64,000 nucleotides of DNA from Catellatospora tritici (GTDB taxonomy: Bacteria; Actinomycetota; Actinomycetes; Mycobacteriales; Micromonosporaceae). Every line of letters starts with the position of its first letter. Within the stretch, counting starts at the first letter, position 1. The position numbers were made by a program, and so were the translations under genes. Positions 17,201 through 26,612 of this stretch are shown in pieces. Under the pieces are notes generated by a model. It saw only the letters and a list, made by a program, of their open reading frames with translations. It searched no databases and was not told the DNA's origin. The stretch spans positions 1-64,000 of the forward strand of contig NZ_JAHRCY010000009.1 of assembly GCF_019083965.1 (NCBI RefSeq). Reading direction: 5' to 3'.

Positions 17201-18630
17201 ACACCGCACCCATGAACACCGCACCCATGAACACCGCTGCCGTGCACCCCGATCGCGCCGTGCACACCCTGGCCGACTTCGCCGTGTCCTGCCGCGACGG
17301 TGCCGTGCCCGACGGCGTGCCCGGCCGCATCCTCGACATCCTCGGCCTGGCCCTGGCCGCCCAGAACGACCCGGCCGTGCGGGCCGTGCTCGCCTCGGTG
17401 CGCCGCTGGGGCGGCACCGCCGAGGCCACCGTCATCGGCACCGGCGACCGCCTGCCCGCCCCCGCCGCCGCACTGGTCAACGGGGTGATGGCGCACGCGC
17501 TCGACTTCGACGACACGCACCTGCCGTCGGTGCTGCACCCCAGCGCGAGCATCGTGCCCGCCGCGCTCGCCGCCGCCGAGGCGACCGGCGCCGACGGCCC
17601 GGCGCTGGTGCGGGCGGTGGCCGCGGGCATCGAGATCTGCAACCGGCTCGGCATGGCCGCCTACGACCGTACGCTGCGCAATTCGGTCTTCTTCGAACGC
17701 GGCCTGCACGCCACCTCGATCTGCGGCACCATCGGCGCAGCGGCCGCCGCCACGCTGCTGTACGGCCTGGACGCGGCCGGGGTCGCGCACGCGATGGGGA
17801 TCGCCGCCAGCATGGGCGCCGGGCTGATCGAGGCCAACCGCACCGGCGGCACGGTCAAGAAGACGCACTGCGGCTGGGCCGCGCACGCCGGGGTCAGCGC
17901 GGCGGTGTTCGCCGCCGACGGGCTGACCGGGCCGCCGACGGTACTGGAGGGGCGGTTCGGGTTCTTCGCCGCGTACACCGACAGGAAGTTCGACGCCGAC
18001 GCGCTGCTGGCAGAGCTCGGCACCCGGTGGGAACTGTCCCGGACGGTCTACAAGCCCTACCCCACCAACCATTTCACCCACCCGGGCATCGACTGCGCGC
18101 TGGCCCTGCGGGCGAAAGGGCTGGACCCGGCCGAGGTCACCTCCGTCGAACTTGGCGTCGCCGCGCCGGTGCTGCGGACCATCGCCGAACCGGCGGCCGA
18201 GAAGACGCGGCCGCAGACGGCGTACCACGGGAAGTTCTCCGGGCCGTACACGGTGGCGGCGGCGCTGCTCGGCGGGGGCGGGCTGGGGTTGAGTCTGGGC
18301 GACTTCACCGAGCTGCGCGCGGACTGCCTGGCGCTGGCTGCGAAGGTGACCTGCGTGGCCGACGAGCGGGCGACCGAGCTGTTCCCGGCGGCGTTCGCGG
18401 CGGTGCTGCGGGTCCGCACCAGCTCGGGTCAGCTGCTGGAGCACCGGGTCGACTCCTCCCGCGGCAGCGCCGAGCACCCGCTGACCGAGGCGGAGCTGGC
18501 GCTGAAGTTCCAGGTGAACACGACCGGGGTGCTGGCACCGGTGCAGGCGGCGCTACTGACCGACCGCGCCTACCGGCAGTCGGCGGCGGCACGGCTGCTG
18601 GCCACCTGCACGGTCGGCGGCGCGGGCTGA
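17197..18630 (+). CDS. MmgE/PrpD family protein
   Basis: 477 residues. Family signatures include VNGVMAHALDFDDTHLPSVLHPS and the later KKTHCGWAAHAGV and KPYPTNHFTHPGID. Characterised members are 2-methylcitrate dehydratase, cis-aconitate decarboxylase and iminodisuccinate epimerase. The GTG start overlaps the upstream TGA (GTGA). Two in-frame ATGs at 17212 and 17227 arise from a 15-bp tandem repeat, so the true N-terminus is uncertain by ten residues. With a CoA-transferase and lyases in the locus, a (de)hydratase or isomerase of a branched dicarboxylate is plausible. Confidence 0.85.
   Translation: MNTAPMNTAPMNTAAVHPDRAVHTLADFAVSCRDGAVPDGVPGRILDILGLALAAQNDPAVRAVLASVRRWGGTAEATVIGTGDRLPAPAAALVNGVMAHALDFDDTHLPSVLHPSASIVPAALAAAEATGADGPALVRAVAAGIEICNRLGMAAYDRTLRNSVFFERGLHATSICGTIGAAAAATLLYGLDAAGVAHAMGIAASMGAGLIEANRTGGTVKKTHCGWAAHAGVSAAVFAADGLTGPPTVLEGRFGFFAAYTDRKFDADALLAELGTRWELSRTVYKPYPTNHFTHPGIDCALALRAKGLDPAEVTSVELGVAAPVLRTIAEPAAEKTRPQTAYHGKFSGPYTVAAALLGGGGLGLSLGDFTELRADCLALAAKVTCVADERATELFPAAFAAVLRVRTSSGQLLEHRVDSSRGSAEHPLTEAELALKFQVNTTGVLAPVQAALLTDRAYRQSAAARLLATCTVGGAG
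17200..17237 (+). repeat. 15-bp in-frame tandem repeat at the prpD-like start
   Basis: The unit AACACCGCACCCATG occurs at 17200-17214 and 17215-17229, with a partial third copy. It encodes NTAPM repeated and supplies alternative start codons. Confidence 0.8.
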
Positions 18631-18631
18631 G

Positions 18632-19255
18632 TCAGGGCCGCAGCGCCGGATCGACGGCGTCGGACAGGTCCGGCTCGGCCGTTCCGTCGCCCTCGTACCG
18701 GGCGAGGAAAGCCGCCTCCACCGGCCGCAGCGTCGCGCTCAGCGCCTCGATCGGATAGCGGCCGACGAAGCGGGCACCGGTCGGTGTCACGAGCAGCACC
18801 GCCAGTGGCGGGTCACCGGCGAGCGGCAGGTCGGGGTAGACGTTGCCGCCCCAGTGCAGCACGGGATGCTCGCCGGGGTCGGCGAAGCGTCCGGCACCGG
18901 CAAGCATCAGCAGCTCAGCGCGGGTCCGGTACGGGTCGGCGTGGTAGTCGTACAGGTAGAGTTCCAGCGCCCCGTCCCGGTGGCGGACCACGCAGCCACC
19001 CGCCTTCACCCGGTCTGCCAGCAGCTGCCGAGGACTCTTGCGCCGGTCGGCTCGCAGCGCCGCCACGACGTGCGGGGAGTCGGCGAACGCGGTCAGCTCC
19101 CAGTCGGCGGCGCCGCCGTCACCGGCCCAGCCGGTCCACATCGCATCGGGGTTCTCGATGACGTCGAGGCCGGGCGGCGACGCGTCCAGCCATGCCTCGA
19201 AACCGGCCCGCGACATCGGAACGCGGGTCGCGAGCATGAACGAACGGCCACCCAT
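18632..19255 (-). CDS. Hypothetical cytosolic protein
   Basis: 207 residues, convergent with the prpD-like gene, whose stop lies 2 bases away. AGGGGAG precedes the ATG, and a TTG one codon earlier is an alternative. The product is a soluble mixed alpha/beta protein with GWAGDGGAADWELTAF and VLHWGGNVYPDLPL segments. No family is recognised and nothing links it to the surrounding pathway. Confidence 0.65.
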   Translation of the reverse strand: MGGRSFMLATRVPMSRAGFEAWLDASPPGLDVIENPDAMWTGWAGDGGAADWELTAFADSPHVVAALRADRRKSPRQLLADRVKAGGCVVRHRDGALELYLYDYHADPYRTRAELLMLAGAGRFADPGEHPVLHWGGNVYPDLPLAGDPPLAVLLVTPTGARFVGRYPIEALSATLRPVEAAFLARYEGDGTAEPDLSDAVDPALRP

Positions 19256-19302
19256 CAACGCTCTCCCCTGGCCTCGTCGGGCTTGTCTGAAGCGAGCGTA
19301 GT

Positions 19303-19342
19303 CGGGTCACATCCACCAAGGCCGGGTCACATCCACCAAGGC
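19303..19342. repeat. 20-bp perfect tandem duplication
   Basis: The unit CGGGTCACATCCACCAAGGC occurs twice head to tail, in the gap between the hypothetical gene and the MFS gene. Confidence 0.9.
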
Positions 19343-19439
19343 TTCCTAGGAGGATGGGGTGCAGACTCGTGGCCTGGCCACGATCTTCGGCGTGGTTCGG
19401 GTCTGCGCGTGGACAGCCGATCGGGGATCATCGTCTACC

Positions 19440-20708
19440 GTGATCACACTCGCGCGACCGGCCGGTCAGCCGAGGAACGAGCGCATGCGCTGGCTGATGC
19501 TGGGCGTCGGCATGCTGACGATGACCGCCGGCAGCATGTCCCAGTACGGGCTCGCCTACCTGATCCCGGCGTTCCGGGACGAGGGCCTGTCCCTGGAACA
19601 GACCGGCGTCCTGGTCGCCTGCCCCACCGTTGGTGTGGTGCTCACGCTCATCGCCTGGGGTGCCGCGGCCGACCGGTGGGGTGAGCGCGTCGTGCTGTCC
19701 ACGGGCCTGGGGATGTCCGGCCTCGCCCTCCTGGCCGCCCGGTCGGCGCACGGCACGGTGAGCCTCGCCGTGTGCCTGGCGCTGGCCGGCGCGACCGGCG
19801 CCTCGGTGCTGGCGAGCGGTCGGCTCATCCTCGGCTGGTTCGCGCGGCACGAGCGCGCCCTGGCGATGGGCATCAGGTCGAGCGCGCAGCCGATCGGCCT
19901 GGCGCTGGCCGCCGCCACGCTGCCCGCCCTCGCCGTCGACGGCACCGGCGCGCCGCTGCTGTTCCTCGCGGCGTTGATGCTGGCCGCGGCGGCGGCGGCG
20001 CTCGTGTTCGTACGGGATCCGGCTCCGCTACCGTCGGCCGCCGCCCAGCAGGCACCCGCTCCGAAGTCGGCCCTGGCGTCGCCCTACCGCAATTCCAGCC
20101 TGTGGCGCATCCACGCCGCCAGCGCGCTGCTGGTCGTCCCCCAGTTCACGATCACCACGTTCGCCCTGGTGTTTCTCACCTACGGCCGTGGCTGGACGGC
20201 CCTGGACGCCGGGCATCTGCTGGCGGGCGCGCAGGCCTGCGCCGCGCTCAGCCGCCTCGGGGCGGGCTACTGGTCCGACCGCACCGGCAGCCGGCTGAAG
20301 CCCATGCGGATCGTCGCGATCGTGACCGGGCTGGGGATGCTGGCGCTGGCCGTGGCCGCCGCGGCCGGATCGAGCCTGGCCGTGCCCGTCCTGCTGTTCC
20401 TGGCGGTGGTGGCGGCGAGCAGCAACGGCCTGTCCTTCACCGCCGTCGCCGAATACGCGGGCTCCGCGTGGGCGGGCCGTGCTCTCGGCATCCAGACCAC
20501 CGGCCAGAACGCGCTGTCGGCGGCCACCCCGCCGGTCCTGGCCCTGGCGATCGGAGCCGCCGGCTTCGCGCCGAGCTTCGCCGTGGTCGCCACGTTTCCC
20601 CTGGTCGCCGCGCTCATCGTGCCACTCGCGGCCGAACCTGCCGCGATCGTCGCCCAGACCGGCCGGGCGGACCCGGCAACCGTGGGGGCGCGGAGCGCCC
20701 GTTCGTAG
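19440..20708 (+). CDS. MFS transporter
   Basis: 422 residues with about 12 membrane segments. The loop AWGAAADRWGERVVL between helices 2 and 3 carries the usual MFS Asp/Arg signature, and a second copy of the pattern (GAGYWSDRTGSRLKPMR) lies after the central loop. It is of the type that carries small acids and aromatic compounds. The start is GTG 19440 or ATG 19485; the latter has the better GAGGA spacing. It sits at the edge of the catabolic genes and may import or export a pathway compound. The substrate is not predictable. Confidence 0.82.
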   Translation: MITLARPAGQPRNERMRWLMLGVGMLTMTAGSMSQYGLAYLIPAFRDEGLSLEQTGVLVACPTVGVVLTLIAWGAAADRWGERVVLSTGLGMSGLALLAARSAHGTVSLAVCLALAGATGASVLASGRLILGWFARHERALAMGIRSSAQPIGLALAAATLPALAVDGTGAPLLFLAALMLAAAAAALVFVRDPAPLPSAAAQQAPAPKSALASPYRNSSLWRIHAASALLVVPQFTITTFALVFLTYGRGWTALDAGHLLAGAQACAALSRLGAGYWSDRTGSRLKPMRIVAIVTGLGMLALAVAAAAGSSLAVPVLLFLAVVAASSNGLSFTAVAEYAGSAWAGRALGIQTTGQNALSAATPPVLALAIGAAGFAPSFAVVATFPLVAALIVPLAAEPAAIVAQTGRADPATVGARSARS

Positions 20709-20886
20709 ACCGGCGGCACTTCTGCGCGTCCGCGGTTCTCCGGTCGGACGTTGTGGCGCGGCGGGATCGCTCGCCCTGCCGTCGGGCAGCGGCGACCCGT
20801 GCGGCACCGAGCATCGGGCGCTGCGACGCCTACCGCGACGATCATGCGGCGGTGCGGGACTGGATCGAGCGGGCGACCGTCGCCGC

Positions 20887-23800
20887 TCACAGGTAGCGGC
20901 GGGCGATGGAGACCAGTTCCTGGCCGTCGGCACCGCGCCGGACCAGCAGTTCGCGCAGGCCGCGCAGGTCTTCGTCGTCGACGTCCATGCCTTCCTCCTT
21001 GACCACCCGCTCCCATTCGGACCGGTCCGGCGCGGCCTTGAGCAGCACCTCCAACAGGATGACCGTCTTGCCCTTGACGACGCGGCGGAAGCCGAGCGGG
21101 TCGAGCAGCCACGGCCAGCGCACCATGATCTCGACCAGGCGGGCCATCTCGGCGCTGTGCACCTGGGTGCCGCTCAGGCTGCTGGTGGTGGCGCCGAGCT
21201 CGTGCTCCAGCGCCATGTAGAAGCGCCACAGGTTGACGAAGGCCTTGATCTGGCGCGGGTTGCGGCCGGGCAGGTTCTGCACCGCCTCGTGCAGCGCGTC
21301 GCGGACGACCGGGATGTCCTCCAGCCGGTCCAGCACGCTTTCGGCGTTCTGCGCTGTGGGCGCCGTGGCGGCCGCGGCCGCCCGTTGGGCGGGAATCGTC
21401 GCCGCCAGGGCCACCGGGGGCGTGGGCTCGGCCGGCGCGACCGGAGGTTTCGGCTTGCGGAATCCGCGCCTGCGGTCGGTGGGCGGAGCCTGCTCCTGCG
21501 GGACCACGACCCGGGTCTGCGCCCGGTTGGACAGCAGGAGCTGGTCGAGGTAGCTGCGCATGGCGATGTCGGTGACCCGGGGCAGCCGCACCGGCAGGTC
21601 GACGATCTTCTCCATGAAGCGCCAGCCGGTGTGGCGCAGGTGCCGGTAAGTGACCGGGTCCTCCTTGGCCCGCTTGTCGATCGCGGGCAGGTGCGACTCC
21701 AGGTGCGCGGCGACCGTCGCCGGGTCCAGGCCCATCACGAAGATGCACGGGCCGAACGCCTTGGTGAGGAACAGGTTGATCGCCTCGATGGTGTCGGCCA
21801 CGATGCCGGGGCTGCACCGGTCCATGTCGTCGATGAAGATGTACAGCGGCGAGTCGGCGATCAGGTCGATGACTTCGCGTACGTCGTGGCGCAGCAGGTA
21901 GAGGTAGCCCCGGTCGGGGGTCTCCAGCGGATCGGCGGAGCTGCCGCCCGCGCTGACCCCGCCCATGCGCGGACCGCTGTCGGCCAACGGGTCATACCAC
22001 ACGTTGAAGCCCTTGACGCTGGTGGCGACCAGCCGGATGACGATCCCGAGCGCGGCCAGGAAGATCACCACGGCGCTGCCGAGGATCTTGTCCAGTTCGC
22101 CGGTGTTGACGATCGCCACCATCGTGGCGACGACCGCGGCGACCAGTGCCAGCGCCGCGGCGCCCAGGCTGACGATGCCACGCAGGGTGTGCGGCCGGTA
22201 GCTGTCGAGGATCTGTTTGCGCACCTCGGCGGAGTTGGTGCGCTTGAGGTTGAGGTCGATGAACAGGCGTCGCCGTTCGGCCTGGGGCAGCCGCCGCGTG
22301 ATCGCGGTGAGTATCTCGTTGGTCAGACCGGCCCAGATCTGGTTGCGCTCCTCGTACATCCACGGGTTGAACCAGGCCGTGATCGGGGTGGGCTTCCCGT
22401 CGGCGGGACGCATCCGGTATGGCAGCTCGTTCTCGGCAGCGCGCTCCTGCAGGCGCTTCCAGGCCCAGGTCGGGGTCACGTTCGTGGTGACCGGCTTGCC
22501 GGTCTCCGTCATGATCAGCCGATGGGTCTGCAGTTCCTGCTGGGACGGCTTCTCCTTGCTGCCGGGCTGGTCGACGGCGGTGCGGATCTGGCGCAGGATG
22601 CTGGACTTGCCCTGCCCCCACGGCGCGTGCACGCCCACCACCACCGGCGCGATGGGCTCGGCCGAACGCAGGGCGCTCACCAACGTCTTGGTGAGGGCCG
22701 CACGGGCCAGCAGGTCCGAGTCGGCGGGCTGGTCCTGCAGCAGGATCGAGTTGGCCTCGACCGGGGACTCCAGCACACCGCCGGAGGACAGCGGTTTGTC
22801 CTTGGAGACCGGCCAGTAGCGCAGCACGCCGTCGTGGCCGCCGCTGAGCAGGCCCGAGGTCACGTCCTCGGTCGCGGTGGCGTGCATGACGTGCAGGTCG
22901 CGGATCGAGGTGTCGCTGCCCGCGGGCTTGGACGCCTGCCCGATCAGCTGGCCGTCCAGGTCCCACTTGAGGATCTCGCCGTTGTCGCAGCCACCGAAGA
23001 CGAGCACGTCGTCCTGGGCGGTGCGGTGTATGGCCACCGCGCGCACCTGGCGGTTGGACCGGGTCTCCGGCGTCACCGGCATCGCGAACCGCTTGACCAG
23101 GACACCGATCTTGGTGTCGTACAGCTCGACGTTGCCGTCGGTGCGCGCCACGACCACGAGGTGCGTGGTGTCCGGGCGCCCGGCGAGGCGCGCCGCGCCG
23201 CGCAGGGTGGCCACGTCGGCGATCGAGTCGGTCTCGATGGTGCGCTGCTCGCCGCCGAACAGCGGGATGCGGAACAAGCCCTGGGTGGACCCGATGATCA
23301 CGCGTACCTCGTCACCGGCGTAGCTGACGGCCAGCGAGGACACCTCGCCGACCTCCTCGGTGAGGATCCGCATGTCGTTGGGGTCGTCCAGTGGGCAGGT
23401 GCGGACGGTGCCGTCGGGGCCGCCGCTGATCGCGTACCACCGGCCCCGATGTTCGGCGGTGGCCAGCGCCCACACCTCGGCCTCGTGGCCCATGCGCAGC
23501 TCTTCGCGCCAGCCGGTCTCCGGGTGCCAGTCGTAGACGCGGTGGTCGGCGCCGCCGCTGAGCAGGTGCGGGTTGTCGGGCGTGCCGCCGAAGGCCAGGG
23601 CGCGGACGGTGCTGTCGTGCCCTTCCAGCTTGTGGCGGTGCTGCTGGGTGGCCGGGTCGACGACGTAGATGATCCGGTTGACCCCCGCGCAGGCGTAGAA
23701 GTCGCCCGACTCGGCGGTGCCCCCGGTGACCGCCCAGATCGTGTTCGGGATCCGGGTGACGTCCCGCTTCTGCTGGTCCAGCAGGACACTCGAAGTCAGG

Positions 23801-24744
23801 CGATTGATCTTGATGTCGCCGTTGAAGTCGCCGGAGGCGACGAGGATGCCGTCGGGCAGGGTCTCGCAGGCCACCGCGTACACCTCGCCGCTGTGCAGCG
23901 CCACCTCGGCCGCCGGGCGCTCGGTCGGGCCGTCATAGCGCCACAGCGACACCGGCCCGCGCGCCGACGCCGTGACCAGCATCGACACCCCGGCGTCGAC
24001 GACGTGTCCGAGCCGCCGGATGGTGCCGCCGGTGTGATATTCGCGCAGTTGCCGCAGGTGTCCCTCGCCGGTCGGCTGCCAGACCTTGAGCACCTGGTCC
24101 GAGCTGCCGGAGGCGATCAGCTGGTTTCCGTCGGGTCCGGGCGGCAGCGAGATGACGGTCCAGATCGGGCCGCTGTGGCCACTGGTCACCACCGGTTCGG
24201 CGCCGGGTCTGTCCAGGTCCCAGGTCAGAATCATGCCGTCGGTCAGCGCGCACGCCGCGTACGGGTGGCCGCCGTGCCGGTACAGGCACACCTTGAACGG
24301 GCGGGCGCTCAGCGCGGACACGTCGGCGACCAGCTCGGTGAACGGGTCCTTCGCCGCGTGCGGGTCCCACAGGGACACACCGGTCTCCCGCGCGATCACG
24401 ACGACGTCGACGCCACCGGCGCCCTTGCCCACCGCGAAGTCCCGGATCTCGCCCCGGCCGTGGGCCAGGCGCCGCACCTCGTGGCCGTTACCCGGGTTGA
24501 TCTCCCGGATCTCGCCGTTCGGCCCGCCGACCAGCAGCCGGTCGCCGTGGACGCCGCTGGGCAGCGCCGCCAGCGCCGTCACCGGCACCCCCGCCGCCAC
24601 GATGCGGATGAGCTGCCGCGACTTTGCCTCGATCAGATCGACGCCCTGACTGCGCCCGGCGGCCAGGATCAGATCTTGATCAACGCGTACGAAAGCCATA
24701 TGGTCGATCTGGCCACTGAGCATCAGACCCGTTGCCTGCGTCAC
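20887..24744 (-). CDS. WD40 beta-propeller - KAP family P-loop NTPase
   Basis: 1285 residues. Residues about 1-650 contain roughly a dozen WD40-like units (LTWDLDRPG, LKVWQPTG, VSLWRYDG, VYDWHPETG, ILKWDLDG), enough for two propellers. Then comes a KAP NTPase: Walker A GVHAPWGQGKSS near 704-715, ITAWFNPWMYE near 788-798, a pair of membrane segments (about 856-907) inserted in the domain as is typical of KAP, and Walker B YIFIDDMDRC near 968. A Pro/Ala linker follows, then a helical C-terminal part (KAFVNLWRFY). KAP NTPases act at the inner membrane and some take part in phage exclusion or conflict systems. GTG 24744 fits GGGGGA better than TTG 24750. Confidence 0.88.
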   Translation of the reverse strand: MTQATGLMLSGQIDHMAFVRVDQDLILAAGRSQGVDLIEAKSRQLIRIVAAGVPVTALAALPSGVHGDRLLVGGPNGEIREINPGNGHEVRRLAHGRGEIRDFAVGKGAGGVDVVVIARETGVSLWDPHAAKDPFTELVADVSALSARPFKVCLYRHGGHPYAACALTDGMILTWDLDRPGAEPVVTSGHSGPIWTVISLPPGPDGNQLIASGSSDQVLKVWQPTGEGHLRQLREYHTGGTIRRLGHVVDAGVSMLVTASARGPVSLWRYDGPTERPAAEVALHSGEVYAVACETLPDGILVASGDFNGDIKINRLTSSVLLDQQKRDVTRIPNTIWAVTGGTAESGDFYACAGVNRIIYVVDPATQQHRHKLEGHDSTVRALAFGGTPDNPHLLSGGADHRVYDWHPETGWREELRMGHEAEVWALATAEHRGRWYAISGGPDGTVRTCPLDDPNDMRILTEEVGEVSSLAVSYAGDEVRVIIGSTQGLFRIPLFGGEQRTIETDSIADVATLRGAARLAGRPDTTHLVVVARTDGNVELYDTKIGVLVKRFAMPVTPETRSNRQVRAVAIHRTAQDDVLVFGGCDNGEILKWDLDGQLIGQASKPAGSDTSIRDLHVMHATATEDVTSGLLSGGHDGVLRYWPVSKDKPLSSGGVLESPVEANSILLQDQPADSDLLARAALTKTLVSALRSAEPIAPVVVGVHAPWGQGKSSILRQIRTAVDQPGSKEKPSQQELQTHRLIMTETGKPVTTNVTPTWAWKRLQERAAENELPYRMRPADGKPTPITAWFNPWMYEERNQIWAGLTNEILTAITRRLPQAERRRLFIDLNLKRTNSAEVRKQILDSYRPHTLRGIVSLGAAALALVAAVVATMVAIVNTGELDKILGSAVVIFLAALGIVIRLVATSVKGFNVWYDPLADSGPRMGGVSAGGSSADPLETPDRGYLYLLRHDVREVIDLIADSPLYIFIDDMDRCSPGIVADTIEAINLFLTKAFGPCIFVMGLDPATVAAHLESHLPAIDKRAKEDPVTYRHLRHTGWRFMEKIVDLPVRLPRVTDIAMRSYLDQLLLSNRAQTRVVVPQEQAPPTDRRRGFRKPKPPVAPAEPTPPVALAATIPAQRAAAAATAPTAQNAESVLDRLEDIPVVRDALHEAVQNLPGRNPRQIKAFVNLWRFYMALEHELGATTSSLSGTQVHSAEMARLVEIMVRWPWLLDPLGFRRVVKGKTVILLEVLLKAAPDRSEWERVVKEEGMDVDDEDLRGLRELLVRRGADGQELVSIARRYL

Positions 24745-24879
24745 GTTCAATCCCCCATCACCGTGGCGACATCAGCATAGGTGGATGACCTCACGTACAG
24801 TAGGCCACGATTACCACCGAGCCACGACGACCGGGTGCAGATGAAAGTGAAGATCACGGACGCGACAGGAGTCGGCCCG

Positions 24880-26103
24880 GTGACGACCACACGGCAGCGA
24901 CAGGACCAGCCGGAACTCGCCCCCGCACCCTCGCGGTGGCGGCTCGAGGTGATGGACTGGATCGCGATCGGCCTGCTGGTCGGCGGCGGGATCGCCGTGG
25001 CCACCGGTCTGCTGCCGTACGCCGACGCCAAAGCCACCGTGTCCCGCATCCTGCCGCTGCTGATCTTCCTCGGCTCGGTGATCATCCTGGCCGAGCTGGC
25101 CGCCCGCGCCGAACTGTTCGACGTGATCGCGGTCAAGGTCACCGCGCTGGGCCGAGGCCGCAACGTCGCGCTGTTCCTGCTCTGCTTCGCCTTCGCCGCG
25201 CTCAACACCATCTTCCTCAACCTGGACACCACCGCGGTCCTGCTGACCCCGGTGCTGCTGGCGACCGCGCGGCGGGCCAACACGGCGGCGCTGCCCCTGG
25301 CCATGACCACCGTGTGGCTGGCCAACACGGCCAGCCTGCTGTTGCCGGTGTCGAACCTCACCAACCTGCTCGCCGCCGACCGCATCGACCTCGAGCCGCT
25401 GGACTTCGCCGCCAAGATGGCCCTGCCCCAGCTCGGCGCACTACTGTCGATCGGGCTGTGCCTGTGGCTGTTCTACTGGCGCACCAACCCGCCCCGCTAC
25501 GACGTCCCCGCCCCGCACCGGCCCGCCGACCCGCGCCTGTTCCGGATCGCGGCGGTCTGCGTCGCCGGGTTCATCATCTGCATCCTGACCGGCGTCACCA
25601 TCGAGATCGCCTCCATCGCGGGCGCCGTGGTGCTGCTGGCCGCGTTCCTGCTCTGGCGGCGCGCGGACCTGTCCTGGAGCCTGCTGCCGTGGCGCCTGCT
25701 CGTCTTCGTCACCGGGCTGTTCCTGGTCGTCGACACGATCAGCAGGCACGGGCTGTCCACGGTGATGTCCGCCCTGATCGGCACGAACCCCGACACCGAA
25801 GGCGTGATCCGGGCCGCCGGGGTCGGGGCGGGTTCGGCGAACCTGCTCAACAACCTGCCCAGCTACGTCGCGGGCGAGTCGGTCATCCCGGTCGCCAACC
25901 ACGACCAGCTCATCGGCCTGCTCATCGGCACCAACGTCGGACCGCTGATCGTGCCGTGGGCGTCGCTGGCCACGATGATCTGGGCCGAACGCTGCCGCGC
26001 CGCCGGGCTGCGCATCCAGTGGCGACCATTCATCCTGGCCAGCACGGTCGCGGCGGTGCTCACCCTGGTCGCGAGCGTCGGCGGCCTGCTGCTCGCCCAC
26101 TGA
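24880..26103 (+). CDS. ArsB/SLC13-type anion permease (ion transporter superfamily)
   Basis: 407 residues with about 11-12 membrane segments. FAALNTIFLNLDTTAVLLTP and the matching second-half segment SANLLNNLPSYVAGE are the two inverted helical-hairpin signatures of the ArsB / NhaD / SLC13 fold. Members move arsenite, citrate, di-acids or Na+/H+. GTG 24880 follows AGGAG with an 8-base gap; in-frame starts upstream lack such a site. It is divergent from the KAP gene. The substrate is uncertain; no arsR or arsC is nearby. Confidence 0.8.
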   Translation: MTTTRQRQDQPELAPAPSRWRLEVMDWIAIGLLVGGGIAVATGLLPYADAKATVSRILPLLIFLGSVIILAELAARAELFDVIAVKVTALGRGRNVALFLLCFAFAALNTIFLNLDTTAVLLTPVLLATARRANTAALPLAMTTVWLANTASLLLPVSNLTNLLAADRIDLEPLDFAAKMALPQLGALLSIGLCLWLFYWRTNPPRYDVPAPHRPADPRLFRIAAVCVAGFIICILTGVTIEIASIAGAVVLLAAFLLWRRADLSWSLLPWRLLVFVTGLFLVVDTISRHGLSTVMSALIGTNPDTEGVIRAAGVGAGSANLLNNLPSYVAGESVIPVANHDQLIGLLIGTNVGPLIVPWASLATMIWAERCRAAGLRIQWRPFILASTVAAVLTLVASVGGLLLAH

Positions 26104-26105
26104 GA

Positions 26106-26160
26106 GCGTAAGGAAGGGCACCTTCTCATCGCTCTACGATGTAGAAGGACCCCCTCCCAA
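26106..26160. repeat. Micromonosporaceae-type intergenic palindrome
   Basis: An imperfect palindrome: GGAAGGGCACCTTCT..CATCG, then CGATG..TAGAAGGACCCC. It resembles a short repeat scattered through Micromonospora and relatives, as I remember it. It lies between convergent genes (stops at 26103 and 26165) and may also end transcription both ways. Confidence 0.6.
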
Positions 26161-26164
26161 CACT

Positions 26165-26467
26165 TCACAACTCGCGCACCTCGATGACGCGGGTCGTGGG
26201 CGCGGCGTCGCCGAGCTCGGCCCGCAAGGCCAGGCGGTCCGGGTCCACGAGAGCCGCCTCGTATCCGGCGCGGGAGGCGAACCGAATCGTCTGCACCTCG
26301 GTGGCCCCGTCGGTGCTGTAGAGGCGCTGCTCGACCCTGCCGTCGTGGCGGCTCAGCAGGCGCAGCACCGCGTCCTCGTACTCCCGACCGGCGTCGAAGT
26401 GGCCCGGAGCCATCTCCACCACCGCCACCAGGAACATCTCCGCCGCGGAATTTTCCTTGGGTGCCAT
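26165..26467 (-). CDS. Small alpha/beta-barrel-like protein (DUF1330/antibiotic-monooxygenase-like fold)
   Basis: 100 residues, soluble. The pattern MFLVAVVEMAPGHFDAGREYEDAVLRLLSRHDG, a middle strand with QTIRFASRAGYEAALVDP, and a final strand resembles small dimeric ferredoxin-like barrels such as DUF1330 and ABM proteins. The catalytic role is unknown. The ATG at 26467 is used; no strong ribosome site is seen. Confidence 0.6.
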   Translation of the reverse strand: MAPKENSAAEMFLVAVVEMAPGHFDAGREYEDAVLRLLSRHDGRVEQRLYSTDGATEVQTIRFASRAGYEAALVDPDRLALRAELGDAAPTTRVIEVREL

Positions 26468-26612
26468 CGTCACGCGGCGAAGTATGCCACCGCTCCCGGC
26501 CGCCTGTGGCAGCGCGCCACACTATGGACCGATCGACGATCGAAAGCAGCGAAGCTGACGCCTCTGCCCGCACCGCCCCCCACGATGCCACGGCAACCGG
26601 GACAATGCGTCG

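Noticed and set aside
20479..24780. A 1433-codon rightward open frame opposite the KAP gene
   Set aside because: It has no known motif and shadow-frame composition. The minus strand carries intact Walker A and B motifs and WD repeats.
24880..26103. Arsenic resistance operon
   Set aside because: The permease has the ArsB/SLC13 fold, but no arsR, arsC or arsenite-methylating gene is adjacent, so the substrate stays open.
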